This document shows, one piece after another, positions 7,349 through 18,049 of a DNA stretch of 42,763 nucleotides (position 1 is its first letter; every line of letters begins with the position of its first letter). Position numbers and translations under genes: made by a program. The stretch is from NCBI RefSeq assembly GCF_001613005.1, contig NZ_BDBN01000085.1, positions 1-42,763 of the forward strand, written 5' to 3'. The notes beneath the pieces are model-generated. The model searched no databases. It was not told where the DNA came from and saw only the letters and a program-made list of their open reading frames with translations. Source of the stretch: Nocardia nova NBRC 15556 (GTDB lineage: Bacteria; Actinomycetota; Actinomycetes; Mycobacteriales; Mycobacteriaceae).

Positions 7349-9385
7349 ATGTCGTCACCGCAGGACCCGCCCGTCGAAGCCGACCCCCAGGCCGTGCGGC
7401 CGGAGGCGACGGCGTTCCCGGTGCTGGCGGTGGTGGCGGTAGGTCTGACCGCGCTGGTCGCGCCGATCGTGGTGAGTCTGTCCGCGGCGCAGGCGCTGAC
7501 TCTGCTCGGCATTCCCGATCCCGGCCCGCTGACCACCTACGGCCTGCCCGCAGTGCGGGCGGTGGCCGATTTCTCGGCCGCGATCGCGGTCGGGTCGCTG
7601 CTGTTCGCGGCCTTCCTGTGCCCACCGCAGCGCGATGGTCTGCTCGATGTCGGCGGTTACCGGGCCCTGCGTCGCGCCGGGATCGCGGCGCTGGCCTGGG
7701 CGGTGACCTCGGCTCTGCTGGTGCCGTTGACGCTGTCGGACACCACCGGCCAGCCCGTGCGCTCGGTGTTGCGGCCCGATCAGATCTGGCATGCCATCGG
7801 CAAGGTCGATGTCGCGGGATCCTGGCGCGCCACCGCGATCATGGCGATTCTGCTCGCCATCGGCTGCCGGCTGGCCTTGCGCTGGGGCTGGACACCCGTA
7901 TTGTTCGCCTGGTCGCTGCTGTGCCTGATTCCGGTTGCGCTGACCGGACATTCGTCGTCGGGTGGCGCCCACGATGTGGCGACGAACAGCCTGATCCTGC
8001 ATCTGGTCGGCATGGCCGTGTGGGTCGGCGGACTGTTCGCGGTCCTCGCCTATGCCATACGCGGTGGAAAGTACACCGGTCTCGCCGCACGACGATTCTC
8101 CCTGGTGGCGACGTGCGCGTTCGCGGTCGTCGCGGTGTCGGGTGTGCTCAACGCCTGGGTGCGGGTGCCGTGGGACGAATTGTTCACCACCACCTACGGC
8201 CGGTTGGTGATCGCGAAAACGGTCGCACTCTGCCTGCTCGGTGTCGCCGGATTCCTCCAGCGCCGCCGCGCCCTTCCGGCGCTGGCGGACAATCCCCGCG
8301 ACCGCTCGGCCTTGATCAGTTACGCCGGAGTCGAGATCTTGATCTTCGCGGCCACGATCGGCCTGGCCGTCGGGCTCGGCCGCACCCCGCCGCCGGATCT
8401 CAAACGGGTGCCCTCGCCCGCGGAGGTCGAACTCGGCTACAACCTCGCCGGGCCGCCGACCGTCGGCCGCATCCTGTTCGACTGGCGCTTCGACATCATG
8501 TTCGGCACCCTCGCCATCGTGCTGGCGGTGCTGTATCTGGTGGGCGTGCGGCGCCTGCGCGCACGTGGCGACGCCTGGCCGGTGGGGCGGACCGTGGCGT
8601 GGCTGTGCGGTTGTGCGGTGCTGCTGATCGCGACGAGTTCCGGGGTGGGCCGGTACGCCCCGGCCATGTTCAGCGTGCATATGGCCCAGCACATGCTGCT
8701 GTCGATGCTCGCGCCGGTGCTGTTCGCACTCGGGGGCCCGGTGCTGCTGGCTCTGCGCGCCCTGCCCGCCGCCGGCCGCGACGCACCGCCCGGGCCGCGG
8801 GAATGGGTGCTGGCCGCGGTACACAACCCGGTCTCGCGTTTCCTGACCCAGCCGGCTGTCGCTGCGGCGTTGTTCATCCTCGGCTTCTACGCGCTGTATC
8901 TGGGCGGCATCTTCGATGCGGTGGTCGGCGAGCACGGCGCCCATCTGGCCATGAATCTGCACTTCCTGGTGTCGGGCTACCTGTTCTACTGGGTCGTTCT
9001 CGGTATCGACCCCAAACCGCGCCAGGTCCAGCCGCTCACGAAGGTCGGCATGGTGTTCGGATCGCTTCCGTTCCACGCCTTCTTCGGCGTCGCGCTGATG
9101 AGCATGACCACGGTGATGGGCGAGTGGTTCTATCGCGGGCTCGGATTGAGCTGGAACACCGATCTGCTCGGCGATCAGCGCACCGGCGGCGGGCTGGCCT
9201 GGGCCAGCGGTGAGATTCCGCTGGTCCTGGTGATGCTGGCGCTGCTGGTGCAGTGGTCGCGCAGCGACAACCGCACGGCCAAGCGCTTCGACCGGGCCGC
9301 CGAGCGCGACCACGACGCCGCCCTCGCCGCGCACAACGCCATGTTCGCCGAACTGGCCAAACGTGACCGCGAGGTGAAACCGTGA
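7349..9385 (+). CDS. CopD domain - CtaG/caa3-assembly domain fusion membrane protein
   Basis: Polytopic inner-membrane copper protein of 678 residues joining a CopD copper-transport domain (about 30-350) to a CtaG-type cytochrome oxidase assembly domain (about 385-645), the arrangement of M. tuberculosis Rv0102. Seen: many hydrophobic helices, CopD segments HAIGKVDVAGSW and WVGGLFAVL, and the CtaG segments with conserved His and Met: HMAQHMLLSM, NLHFLVSGYLFYWVVLGIDP and PFHAFFGVALMSM. It likely moves copper across the membrane and delivers it to cytochrome c oxidase. The charged C-terminal tail is cytoplasmic. Its stop overlaps the next start as GTGA, so the dehydratase is co-translated, although no shared function is evident. 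Confidence 0.92.
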   Translation: MSSPQDPPVEADPQAVRPEATAFPVLAVVAVGLTALVAPIVVSLSAAQALTLLGIPDPGPLTTYGLPAVRAVADFSAAIAVGSLLFAAFLCPPQRDGLLDVGGYRALRRAGIAALAWAVTSALLVPLTLSDTTGQPVRSVLRPDQIWHAIGKVDVAGSWRATAIMAILLAIGCRLALRWGWTPVLFAWSLLCLIPVALTGHSSSGGAHDVATNSLILHLVGMAVWVGGLFAVLAYAIRGGKYTGLAARRFSLVATCAFAVVAVSGVLNAWVRVPWDELFTTTYGRLVIAKTVALCLLGVAGFLQRRRALPALADNPRDRSALISYAGVEILIFAATIGLAVGLGRTPPPDLKRVPSPAEVELGYNLAGPPTVGRILFDWRFDIMFGTLAIVLAVLYLVGVRRLRARGDAWPVGRTVAWLCGCAVLLIATSSGVGRYAPAMFSVHMAQHMLLSMLAPVLFALGGPVLLALRALPAAGRDAPPGPREWVLAAVHNPVSRFLTQPAVAAALFILGFYALYLGGIFDAVVGEHGAHLAMNLHFLVSGYLFYWVVLGIDPKPRQVQPLTKVGMVFGSLPFHAFFGVALMSMTTVMGEWFYRGLGLSWNTDLLGDQRTGGGLAWASGEIPLVLVMLALLVQWSRSDNRTAKRFDRAAERDHDAALAAHNAMFAELAKRDREVKP

Positions 9386-10332
9386 CCGAGGCGCCCGCGC
9401 AGATTCCGCGCCTTTTTCGCGCCGATATCCGGGCCGCCCGCGAGCGGCTGGGTAACGACGTGCGGGTCACGCCCGTATTCCACACCGAGGTGGCCGGTCC
9501 CGAGGGGCCGGTCAAGGTCACTCTGAAGCTCGAACATCTGCAGTACGGCGGCACGTTCAAGGTGCGGGGCAGCCTCAACGCGCTGCTGCAGTCGGAGGAC
9601 GACGGCCGGCCGGTGGTGATCGCCTCCGGTGGCAATGCGGGGATCGCCGCGGCGCTGGCCTGCGCGTTGCGCGGCCGCGCCTGTACCGTCGTCGTCCCGG
9701 AAACCGCACCGCACACCAAGGTCGCGGCGATGTGGGGATACGGCGCGGAAGTGCTGTGGCACGGAACGACCTATGCCGAATCCAAACGCCACGCCGACGC
9801 GGTGACCGCGGAGCGGAACGCGCTGCAACTGCACGCCTACGATCTGCCGGCGGTGGTTGCCGGGGCCGGTGTGGTGGGGCTCGAGATCGAGCGTCAGGTG
9901 CGCGGACGGCCGCCGGTGCTGATGGCGGTCGGCGGCGGGGGCCTGATGGCCGGTATCGCGATCGCGCTCGGCCCGCGCTCACGAGTGATAGGCGTCGAAC
10001 CCAAGGGCGCGCCGACGCTGTACGCGGCGCTGTCGGCGGGGCGCCCGGTCGATGTGCCGGTCGACAGCATCGCGGCGGATGCGCTGGGCGCCAGCAGGAT
10101 CGGCGATATCGCGCTCGATACCGCGATTCGCTACGGCGTCGGCTCGGTCCTGGTGGGCGACGACGCGATCGCGATGGCACGCGAATATCTGTGGCGGGAA
10201 TTCCGGCTGGTCGTGGAACCGGCGGGCGCGGTCGCCCTGGCCGCGGTACAGAGTGGGGCCTATGTCCCGGAGCCCGGCGAGCGGCCGGTGATCGTGCTGT
10301 GCGGCGCCAATACGGACGTGAGCAACCTCTGA
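9382..10332 (+). CDS. PLP-dependent serine/threonine dehydratase family protein
   Basis: Fold-type II pyridoxal-phosphate enzyme of 316 residues, the catalytic domain only with no C-terminal ACT regulatory domain. Seen: the PLP-lysine motif GGTFKVRG near 52-59 (TGSFKIRGA in classic enzymes), the SGGNAG substrate loop near 76-81, and the phosphate-binding glycine loop GGGGLMAG near 190-197. Such short forms act as catabolic threonine/serine dehydratases or on related beta-hydroxy amino acids; the exact substrate is not readable. GTG start overlaps the CopD-CtaG stop by 4 bases. Confidence 0.88.
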   Translation: MTEAPAQIPRLFRADIRAARERLGNDVRVTPVFHTEVAGPEGPVKVTLKLEHLQYGGTFKVRGSLNALLQSEDDGRPVVIASGGNAGIAAALACALRGRACTVVVPETAPHTKVAAMWGYGAEVLWHGTTYAESKRHADAVTAERNALQLHAYDLPAVVAGAGVVGLEIERQVRGRPPVLMAVGGGGLMAGIAIALGPRSRVIGVEPKGAPTLYAALSAGRPVDVPVDSIAADALGASRIGDIALDTAIRYGVGSVLVGDDAIAMAREYLWREFRLVVEPAGAVALAAVQSGAYVPEPGERPVIVLCGANTDVSNL

Positions 10333-10374
10333 CCACGTGGACTCCGGAACGGGGCCTGTTCACACCCAGGCGAG

Positions 10375-10383
10375 TTGTCCACA
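10375..10383 (+). promoter_or_regulatory. DnaA-box-like sequence upstream of ssb
   Basis: TTGTCCACA, identical to the actinobacterial DnaA box, 112 bases before the ssb ATG. It is a single copy, so not an origin. It could couple ssb expression to DnaA. Confidence 0.35.
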
Positions 10384-10405
10384 TATTCGCATCCGGGGCT
10401 GGTGA

Positions 10406-10428
10406 GGCGTCGCGGCATCGGCGACGCT
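10406..10428 (+). terminator. hairpin between the dehydratase gene and ssb
   Basis: GCGTCGC (10407-10413) and GCGACGC (10421-10427) form a 7-bp perfect stem, extended by a G-U, with a 7-base loop. It lies 75 bases after the dehydratase stop. It may be a terminator or part of the ssb leader. Confidence 0.45.
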
Positions 10429-10494
10429 GAGTAGGTCACGTCGGCCGAGGGCGCCGCGGACGGGGGCGCAGTCGAATCGCGAAGGGGGACAACC

Positions 10495-11004
10495 ATGTAC
10501 GAGGCGAATACCGCCGTTATCGGCACCGTCGTCACACATCCCGTACGGCGGAGCCTGCCGGGTGGTGAACAGGTGATCAGCTTTCGGATGGCCAGCAATG
10601 CTCGCCGCTTCGATCGCGATACCGGCGGATGGGTGGACAGCGGCACCCTGTTTCTGACGGTGACCTGCTGGCGCCGCCTGGTGGAGGGGGTCGACGCGTC
10701 CATCCGTCGAGGGGATCCGATCATCGCCTACGGTCAGCTGCGCACCAACGAGTACCGGACCAGGGAAGGTGTGCAACGCCACGATCTCGAGATGCGAGCC
10801 GCCGCGCTAGGGCCCGACCTGGGCCGCTGTGCCGCTCCGGTGCTGCGGCGGGGCGGCGCCCGGAACTCCGGCCCGGACCTACACGTTGTCCCCGAAGGGG
10901 ACGACGCGGTGCCACAGGCGCCGCCGGGCGAGTCCGGACCTGCCACGGGCGAGGGATCGACTACGGTCGAGCCGGTCTCCGCGGCGGCCGCCGACGCCGG
11001 ATGA
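10495..11004 (+). CDS. single-stranded DNA-binding protein paralogue
   Basis: OB-fold ssDNA-binding protein of 169 residues. The N-terminal 105 residues carry the SSB pattern (VIGTVVTHPV, VISFRMASN, FLTVTCWRRL, GDPIIAYGQLRTNEY). The C-terminal 60 residues are Pro/Gly/Glu-rich and disordered, but lack the classic acidic DDDIPF tip used by main SSBs to recruit partners. That and the position beside ettA match the second mycobacterial SSB (Rv2478c) and not the replicative copy. Ribosome site GAAGGGGG lies 6 bases before the ATG. A likely role is repair, recombination or competence-like DNA handling. Confidence 0.9.
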   Translation: MYEANTAVIGTVVTHPVRRSLPGGEQVISFRMASNARRFDRDTGGWVDSGTLFLTVTCWRRLVEGVDASIRRGDPIIAYGQLRTNEYRTREGVQRHDLEMRAAALGPDLGRCAAPVLRRGGARNSGPDLHVVPEGDDAVPQAPPGESGPATGEGSTTVEPVSAAAADAG

Positions 11005-11041
11005 CTACCGTTACCTCTGCTCCGCTCGCGCGGTCCTCCGT

Positions 11042-11072
11042 TTCGACCCACTGGTTCCGACACCGATAGGCT
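11042..11072 (+). promoter_or_regulatory. predicted promoter of ettA, leaderless
   Basis: TAGGCT (TAnnnT) at 11067-11072 with TTCGAC at 11042-11047 as a possible -35 (19-base spacer). The ATG at 11080 is 7 bases after the -10 and no Shine-Dalgarno sequence is present, so translation probably begins at the transcript 5' end. Confidence 0.5.
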
Positions 11073-11079
11073 TTCCTAC

Positions 11080-12756
<1,677 letters not shown>

Positions 12757-12884
12757 CCTTTCGGCTCGCGCAGTCGACCGACCACCCGGACGTGCGTCAA
12801 TCTCTCAGGGGCGCAACGTCATCGCGGCCTACCCGGGTCTCGGCGTAGGCTGCGAACACGGGCGTACCAACCGGCCCGTTCGAG

Positions 12885-12946
12885 GTAGCTGAGCGTCGCC
12901 GAGGGTTTAGAAGGAATACACCCCGGCGCCTCGGCTACCCAGCTAC
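12885..12946 (+). promoter_or_regulatory. long two-part inverted repeat in the ettA-gdh gap
   Basis: GTAGCTG (12885-12891) plus GCCGAGG (12898-12904) pair with CCTCGGC (12929-12935) plus CAGCTAC (12940-12946). This gives 14 bp separated by a 6/4 internal loop and closed by a 24-base loop. It is placed 128 bases after ettA and 57 bases before gdh. It could be a terminator with read-through, an attenuator or a regulatory leader. The rest of the 247-base gap shows no gene. Confidence 0.5.
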
Positions 12947-13003
12947 TCTCGACCCCGGCGTCACTTTGTTGCGGAACCGAATCCGAGGGAGTTGGCGAAA
13001 AAA

Positions 13004-16000
13004 ATGACGGTCTCGTCCGAATTGTCCAGTAACGCGTGGGCGGAGAGTCTGCCGGAGCCGCTGCGGGGAGAACTCGCAACGCTCGAATCGGCGTACTTCC
13101 GTCACGTGGATGCCGGCGATGTGGACTGTGCGATCACCGGAAGTTCGGCGCTGGTCTTCCGAAGGCATCTCGAACTGGGCTTGCAACGTCCCCCGGGCGC
13201 GGCGCGCGTGCGGGTGTACCACCCCGACGACGGCAGCGGCATCGGGGCGGCGGTGCAACTGGTCACCGACGATATGCGTCTGCTCGTCGAATCGGTGGCT
13301 TCGGCCCTTACCCGGATCGGCGCCACCGTCAGCGAAGTGATCCATCCGATCTTCGAGGTGATGCGCGACGACGAGGGACGGCTGCATTCCGCGGCCCCGC
13401 ACGAGGTCGACGGCAACGGTGTCACCGGCTTGCGCGAATCCTGGATTCACGTGCAGCTGCATCCGTCCACGAGCCGCGACGTCCTCGAGCGCATCGAGGC
13501 CGAGGTGCCCGATGTGCTCACCGACGTACGTCAGGTCATCGGCGATACCGAAGCGATGCGGGCGGTGCAGGATCGCCTCGCCCGCGAGCTGATCCGGACC
13601 GCGGATGCGGGATCCTCGCCGTACCCGGTCACGGACCTGGTGGACTGCGCGCATCTGCTCCGCTGGCTGGCAGACGGGCATTTCACCCTCCTCGGCTACG
13701 CCCGCTTCCAGCGTCGCCCCCCGACCGGTGCGGAAGCGAAATCCGTTGTCGTGCCGGACAGTTGCCTCGGTGTCCTGCGACCCAACGTCGGGACCGACTT
13801 CCAGGTTCCGGGCGACGGCGGCCGGCGTCCGCTGCTGATGCTCACCCAGGGGCTGGTCCCGGCGACGGTGCACCGCTCGGTCTATCCGTATTTCATCGGT
13901 GTCGCGGAAACCGACGCCTCGGGCACGGTCGTCGGCGAACATCTGTTCATCGGTGTGTTCACCGTCGCCGCCCTGCACGAGAACGTGCTCGATATTCCGG
14001 TGATCGCGCGCCGGGTGCGCACCGTGATCGAACAATGCGGATTCGATCTCGAATCGTTCTCGGGCCAGGCGATGCTCGAGGTGATCCAGTCCTTCCCACG
14101 TACCGAGTTGTTCTCCTCGGATATCGACACGATGCGGCGGACCGCCAGCGCCGTGCTCAGCGTGGGCATGCGTCGACAGGTGCGGCTGTTCCTCCGCCAG
14201 GATTCCTACGGTCGTTTCGTGGCCGCCATGGTGTATTTGCCGCGCGACCGCTACACCACCCGGGTTCGGCTCGAGATCCAGGACATCCTGGTTCGCGAGT
14301 TGGGCGGTGTATCGATCGACTACTCGGCGCGCGTGTCCGAAAACGAGCTCGCCAGCGTGTACTTCACCGTGCATCTGCCCGAACCGGGCACTCGGGTCGA
14401 TACCTCCGAGGCCAACCGGTTGCGGATTCAGAATATGCTCGCCGAGGCCAGCCGCACCTGGGACGATCATCTGCGCGACGAGGTGGCTCGGTCCACCGTG
14501 CTGGATCCCGCTGTCGTGCAACGGTATGCGGCCGCACTGCCCGACGGGTACAAGGAGGATTTCGGACCTTCCCGGGCGCTGGCCGACATCGTGCGGCTGG
14601 AGCGCCTCGCCGGCGAGACCATCGATCAGCATCTGTATCGCAGGCCGGACGCCGCGCCCGGGTCATGGCGATTCACTCTGTACGTCGGCAGCGGTATTTC
14701 GCTGAGCCAGGTGTTGCCACTGTTGCAGAGCCTGGGCGTCGAGGTGGTCGACGAACGGCCCTACGAGGTCGAATTCGGCGACGGCCGGAGGGCGTGGATC
14801 TACGATTTCGGTTTGCAGGCCCGACCCGACCTGCTGCGAATGTCGTTGGACCGCAACATGGATGCGGAGCTGGTGGAAACCGCCGACCGGCTCGATCTCC
14901 TCGACGCGCAGGAACGTGGATTACGCGAGCGCTTCACCGAGGCGTTCGACGCCCTCTGGCACGGCCGGGCGGAAAGCGATCCCCTCAACGAGTTGGTGTT
15001 ACGGGCCGGACTGCAGTGGCGGTCGGTGTCGATTCTGCGCGCCTATTCGAAGTACTTGCAGCAGGCGGACTTTCCGTACAGTCAGGCCAATATCGCTCGC
15101 GTTCTGCTCGCCTCGCCGGATATCGCGCAGCTGTTCGTCGGACTGTTCGAGGCCATGTTCGATCCCGATTCGGCCTCCGCGGATCGTGCGGACGAGCTGC
15201 GTGCGGCAGTGCGGGAACGGATCAACGAGGTCGTGAGCCTGGATGCCGACCGCATTCTGCGTGCCATCCTCGGTGTCGTCACCGCCACGCTGCGTACCAA
15301 CTACTACGTCGTCGACGCCGACGGGTTGCCACGTGACTACCTGTCGCTGAAGGTCGAGCCGCACGCGATTTCGGAGCTCCCGCGGCCGCGGCCGCAGTTC
15401 GAGATCTTCGTATATTCCCCGCGGGTCGAGGGCGTCCATCTACGTTTCGGCCCGGTGGCGCGTGGTGGTTTGCGGTGGTCGGATCGCCTGGAGGATTTCC
15501 GGACCGAGATTCTGGGTCTGGTGAAGGCGCAGGCGGTGAAGAACGCGGTGATCGTGCCGGTCGGCGCCAAGGGCGGGTTCGTGGTGAAACGCCCGCCGGC
15601 GCCCAGTGGCGATCCGGCAACCGACCGCCAGGCCCTGCAGGGCGAAGGAGTGGAGTGCTATCGCACCTTCATCAGCGGTCTGCTGGATGTGACCGACAAT
15701 GTCGATCACGCCAGCGGTGAGGTGATTCCGCCGGCGCGGGTGGTGCGCCGCGACGGTGACGACACCTATCTGGTGGTCGCGGCGGACAAGGGGACTGCGA
15801 CATTCTCCGATATCGCCAACGACGTCGCCAAGAAATACGGTTTCTGGCTGGGTGATGCGTTCGCGTCGGGTGGTTCGGCGGGGTATGACCACAAGGCGAT
15901 GGGGATTACCGCGAAGGGTGCGTGGGAGAGTGTCAAGCGGCATTTCGCGGAGATGAATGTCGATACCCAGCGTGAGGAGTTCACGGTGGTGGGTGTCGGG

Positions 16001-17905
16001 GATATGTCGGGTGATGTGTTCGGTAACGGGATGTTGTTGTCGGAGCATATTCGGTTGGTGGCGGCGTTCGATCATCGGCATATTTTCATCGATCCGGATC
16101 CGGTGGCGGGGGTGTCGTTCGCGGAGCGGAAGCGGTTGTTCGGGTTGGCGCGGTCGTCGTGGGCGGATTACGACACCTCGCTGATCAGCGAGGGCGGCGG
16201 CGTCTGGGATCGCACCGTGAAGGCCGTACCGGTGAGCCCGCAGATCCGGCGCGCCCTCGGCCTCGACGAGGACGTCGTATACCTGTCTCCGCCGGACATG
16301 ATCCGGGCCATTCTGCGGGCACCGGTGCAATTGCTGTGGAACGGCGGAATCGGTACCTACATCAAGGCGAGTACGGAATCGAACGGCGATGTCGGCGACA
16401 AGTCCAATGACGCGGTGCGCGTGAATGCGAGCGATCTGCGCGTGCGCGTCATCGGGGAGGGCGGCAATCTCGGCGTCACCGCTCTGGGACGCATCGAATT
16501 CTGCAAACTCGGTGGCAAATGCAATACCGACGCCCTCGACAATTCCGCCGGAGTCGACTGCTCGGACCACGAGGTCAATATCAAGGTGCTGCTGGACGGG
16601 GTCGTCTCCGCCGGCGAACTGCCGGTCGGCGACCGCAATCCGCTGCTGGCCTCGATGACCGACGACGTATCGGAAATGGTGTTGCGGGACAACGTCTCCC
16701 AGAACTTCCTGATGGGGATGTCGCGCACCGAGGCGCCGCGCATGCTCAACGTGCACATGCGGGTGATCGAGGACCTGGAACAGCGGCGAGGTCTGGATCG
16801 GGAACTGGAGGCTCTGCCCTCCACGAAGGAACTCGCGCGCCGTGCCGAGGCGGGGACCGGTCTCACCTCGCCGGAACTGGCGAATCTCCTGGCGCATGTG
16901 AAGTTGTCGCTGAAGGCCGATCTGCTCGACAGCGATCTGCCCGACAGCGCGTACTTCGCCGCCCGGTTGCCGAAGTACTTCCCGGCAGCGCTGCGGCAGC
17001 GATTCGGCGGTGCCATCAAACGCCACCGGCTGCGCCGCGAGATCGTCACCACCATGGTGGTGAACGAGATGGTCGACCTCGGCGGCATCACCTACGCGCA
17101 CCGGCTCAACGAGGAAATCGGCGCCAGCGCAACGGATGTGGTGCGCGCCTTCGCGGCCACCAGCCAGATCTTCGACCTCCATTCGCTGTGGGAGCGCATT
17201 CGCGCGGCCGACGTGCCGACGGCGGTGAAGGACGAATTGGAGCTGGAAACCAAGCGGACCCTCGACCGTGCGTCGCGCTGGCTGCTGAGCAACCGCCCGC
17301 AGCCGGTCGCGGTCGGTGCGGAAATCCACCGCTACAGCGGTCCGGTGCGCGAACTCGCGCCGAAGGTTCCGGGGTGGTTGCGCGGCCATCACCTCGACAC
17401 GCTGTCCGAAGCTTCGGCCAAGATCGTCTCGCGTGGCGTACCGGAGGACCTCGCCACCGAGGTCTTCGGTCTGCTCAACCTGTTCCCGCTGCTCGATGTC
17501 GTCGATATCGCGGATATCACCGACCGCAGTGGCGAGGAGGTCGGCGCCCTCTACTACGCGCTCAACGAGCACCTCAAGATCGACTGGCTGCTGCAGGCCG
17601 TCAGCCACCTCGAGCGCGGTGATCGCTGGCACGCGCTGGCCCGGCTCGCCCTGCGCGACGATATGTACGGGTCACTGCGGTCGCTCACCCTGGACGTGCT
17701 GTCCGCCGGCGATCCCGAGGAGACCGCGGAGGAGAAGATCGCGTACTGGGAGTCGAAGAACCAATCCCGGCTCGGCCGCGCGCGAGCGGCGCTGTCGGAA
17801 TTGTTCGCCTCCGGAGCGCACGACCTGGCGACCCTCTCGGTGGCGGCGCGGCAGGTCCGCAGCATGGTCAGCGGGGTGGGGGCCCAGTCGGAGGTGCCTC
17901 GCTGA
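13004..17905 (+). CDS. gdh: NAD-specific glutamate dehydrogenase, large type
   Basis: Oxidative deamination of glutamate to 2-oxoglutarate with NAD+, cytoplasmic. At 1,633 residues it belongs to the very large GDH class (about 180 kDa; Rv2476c in M. tuberculosis). The N-terminal half (about 1-700) holds ACT-like regulatory modules. The catalytic core (about 800-1,200) shows the near-invariant RFGPVARGGLRWSDR, KNAVIVPVGAKGGFV, GDMSGDVFGNGML and NGGIGTYIKA segments. The helical C-terminal domain completes the protein. ATG at 13004 was preferred over an in-frame TTG at 12992, which lies only one base after GAGGGA. In mycobacteria this enzyme is inhibited by unphosphorylated GarA; no garA is in the window. 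Codon usage shifts sharply in two core segments (see findings). Confidence 0.97.
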   Translation: MTVSSELSSNAWAESLPEPLRGELATLESAYFRHVDAGDVDCAITGSSALVFRRHLELGLQRPPGAARVRVYHPDDGSGIGAAVQLVTDDMRLLVESVASALTRIGATVSEVIHPIFEVMRDDEGRLHSAAPHEVDGNGVTGLRESWIHVQLHPSTSRDVLERIEAEVPDVLTDVRQVIGDTEAMRAVQDRLARELIRTADAGSSPYPVTDLVDCAHLLRWLADGHFTLLGYARFQRRPPTGAEAKSVVVPDSCLGVLRPNVGTDFQVPGDGGRRPLLMLTQGLVPATVHRSVYPYFIGVAETDASGTVVGEHLFIGVFTVAALHENVLDIPVIARRVRTVIEQCGFDLESFSGQAMLEVIQSFPRTELFSSDIDTMRRTASAVLSVGMRRQVRLFLRQDSYGRFVAAMVYLPRDRYTTRVRLEIQDILVRELGGVSIDYSARVSENELASVYFTVHLPEPGTRVDTSEANRLRIQNMLAEASRTWDDHLRDEVARSTVLDPAVVQRYAAALPDGYKEDFGPSRALADIVRLERLAGETIDQHLYRRPDAAPGSWRFTLYVGSGISLSQVLPLLQSLGVEVVDERPYEVEFGDGRRAWIYDFGLQARPDLLRMSLDRNMDAELVETADRLDLLDAQERGLRERFTEAFDALWHGRAESDPLNELVLRAGLQWRSVSILRAYSKYLQQADFPYSQANIARVLLASPDIAQLFVGLFEAMFDPDSASADRADELRAAVRERINEVVSLDADRILRAILGVVTATLRTNYYVVDADGLPRDYLSLKVEPHAISELPRPRPQFEIFVYSPRVEGVHLRFGPVARGGLRWSDRLEDFRTEILGLVKAQAVKNAVIVPVGAKGGFVVKRPPAPSGDPATDRQALQGEGVECYRTFISGLLDVTDNVDHASGEVIPPARVVRRDGDDTYLVVAADKGTATFSDIANDVAKKYGFWLGDAFASGGSAGYDHKAMGITAKGAWESVKRHFAEMNVDTQREEFTVVGVGDMSGDVFGNGMLLSEHIRLVAAFDHRHIFIDPDPVAGVSFAERKRLFGLARSSWADYDTSLISEGGGVWDRTVKAVPVSPQIRRALGLDEDVVYLSPPDMIRAILRAPVQLLWNGGIGTYIKASTESNGDVGDKSNDAVRVNASDLRVRVIGEGGNLGVTALGRIEFCKLGGKCNTDALDNSAGVDCSDHEVNIKVLLDGVVSAGELPVGDRNPLLASMTDDVSEMVLRDNVSQNFLMGMSRTEAPRMLNVHMRVIEDLEQRRGLDRELEALPSTKELARRAEAGTGLTSPELANLLAHVKLSLKADLLDSDLPDSAYFAARLPKYFPAALRQRFGGAIKRHRLRREIVTTMVVNEMVDLGGITYAHRLNEEIGASATDVVRAFAATSQIFDLHSLWERIRAADVPTAVKDELELETKRTLDRASRWLLSNRPQPVAVGAEIHRYSGPVRELAPKVPGWLRGHHLDTLSEASAKIVSRGVPEDLATEVFGLLNLFPLLDVVDIADITDRSGEEVGALYYALNEHLKIDWLLQAVSHLERGDRWHALARLALRDDMYGSLRSLTLDVLSAGDPEETAEEKIAYWESKNQSRLGRARAALSELFASGAHDLATLSVAARQVRSMVSGVGAQSEVPR

Positions 17906-17937
17906 TCGGCGGTTGCGCCGCGAACTGCATACTTGTT

Positions 17938-17979
17938 AGCCGAAGCGGTCCCGGCGCGAAGCCGGACGCCACTTCGGCT
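17938..17979 (+). terminator. nested hairpin after gdh
   Basis: AGCCGAAG (17938-17945) pairs with CTTCGGCT (17972-17979). Inside, CCGGC-GCGAA-GCCGG forms a second stem extended by two pairs after a bulge. It lies 33 bases after the gdh stop and 71 before the thioesterase start. Confidence 0.6.
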
Positions 17980-18049
17980 TGCTCGACCGCCCGCGCCGGC
18001 ACCGCCACACGATGCGCGCGGGGCGGTAATCCGATCGGAGGTGAACAGC

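Noticed and set aside
10375..10383. Replication origin at the DnaA box
   Set aside because: A single box without AT-rich unwinding region or dnaA/dnaN neighbours.
15440..17632. 730-codon minus-strand ORF antisense to gdh
   Set aside because: High-GC mirror frame: very rich in Arg, His and Gln with no recognisable domain, while the plus strand is unmistakable GDH.
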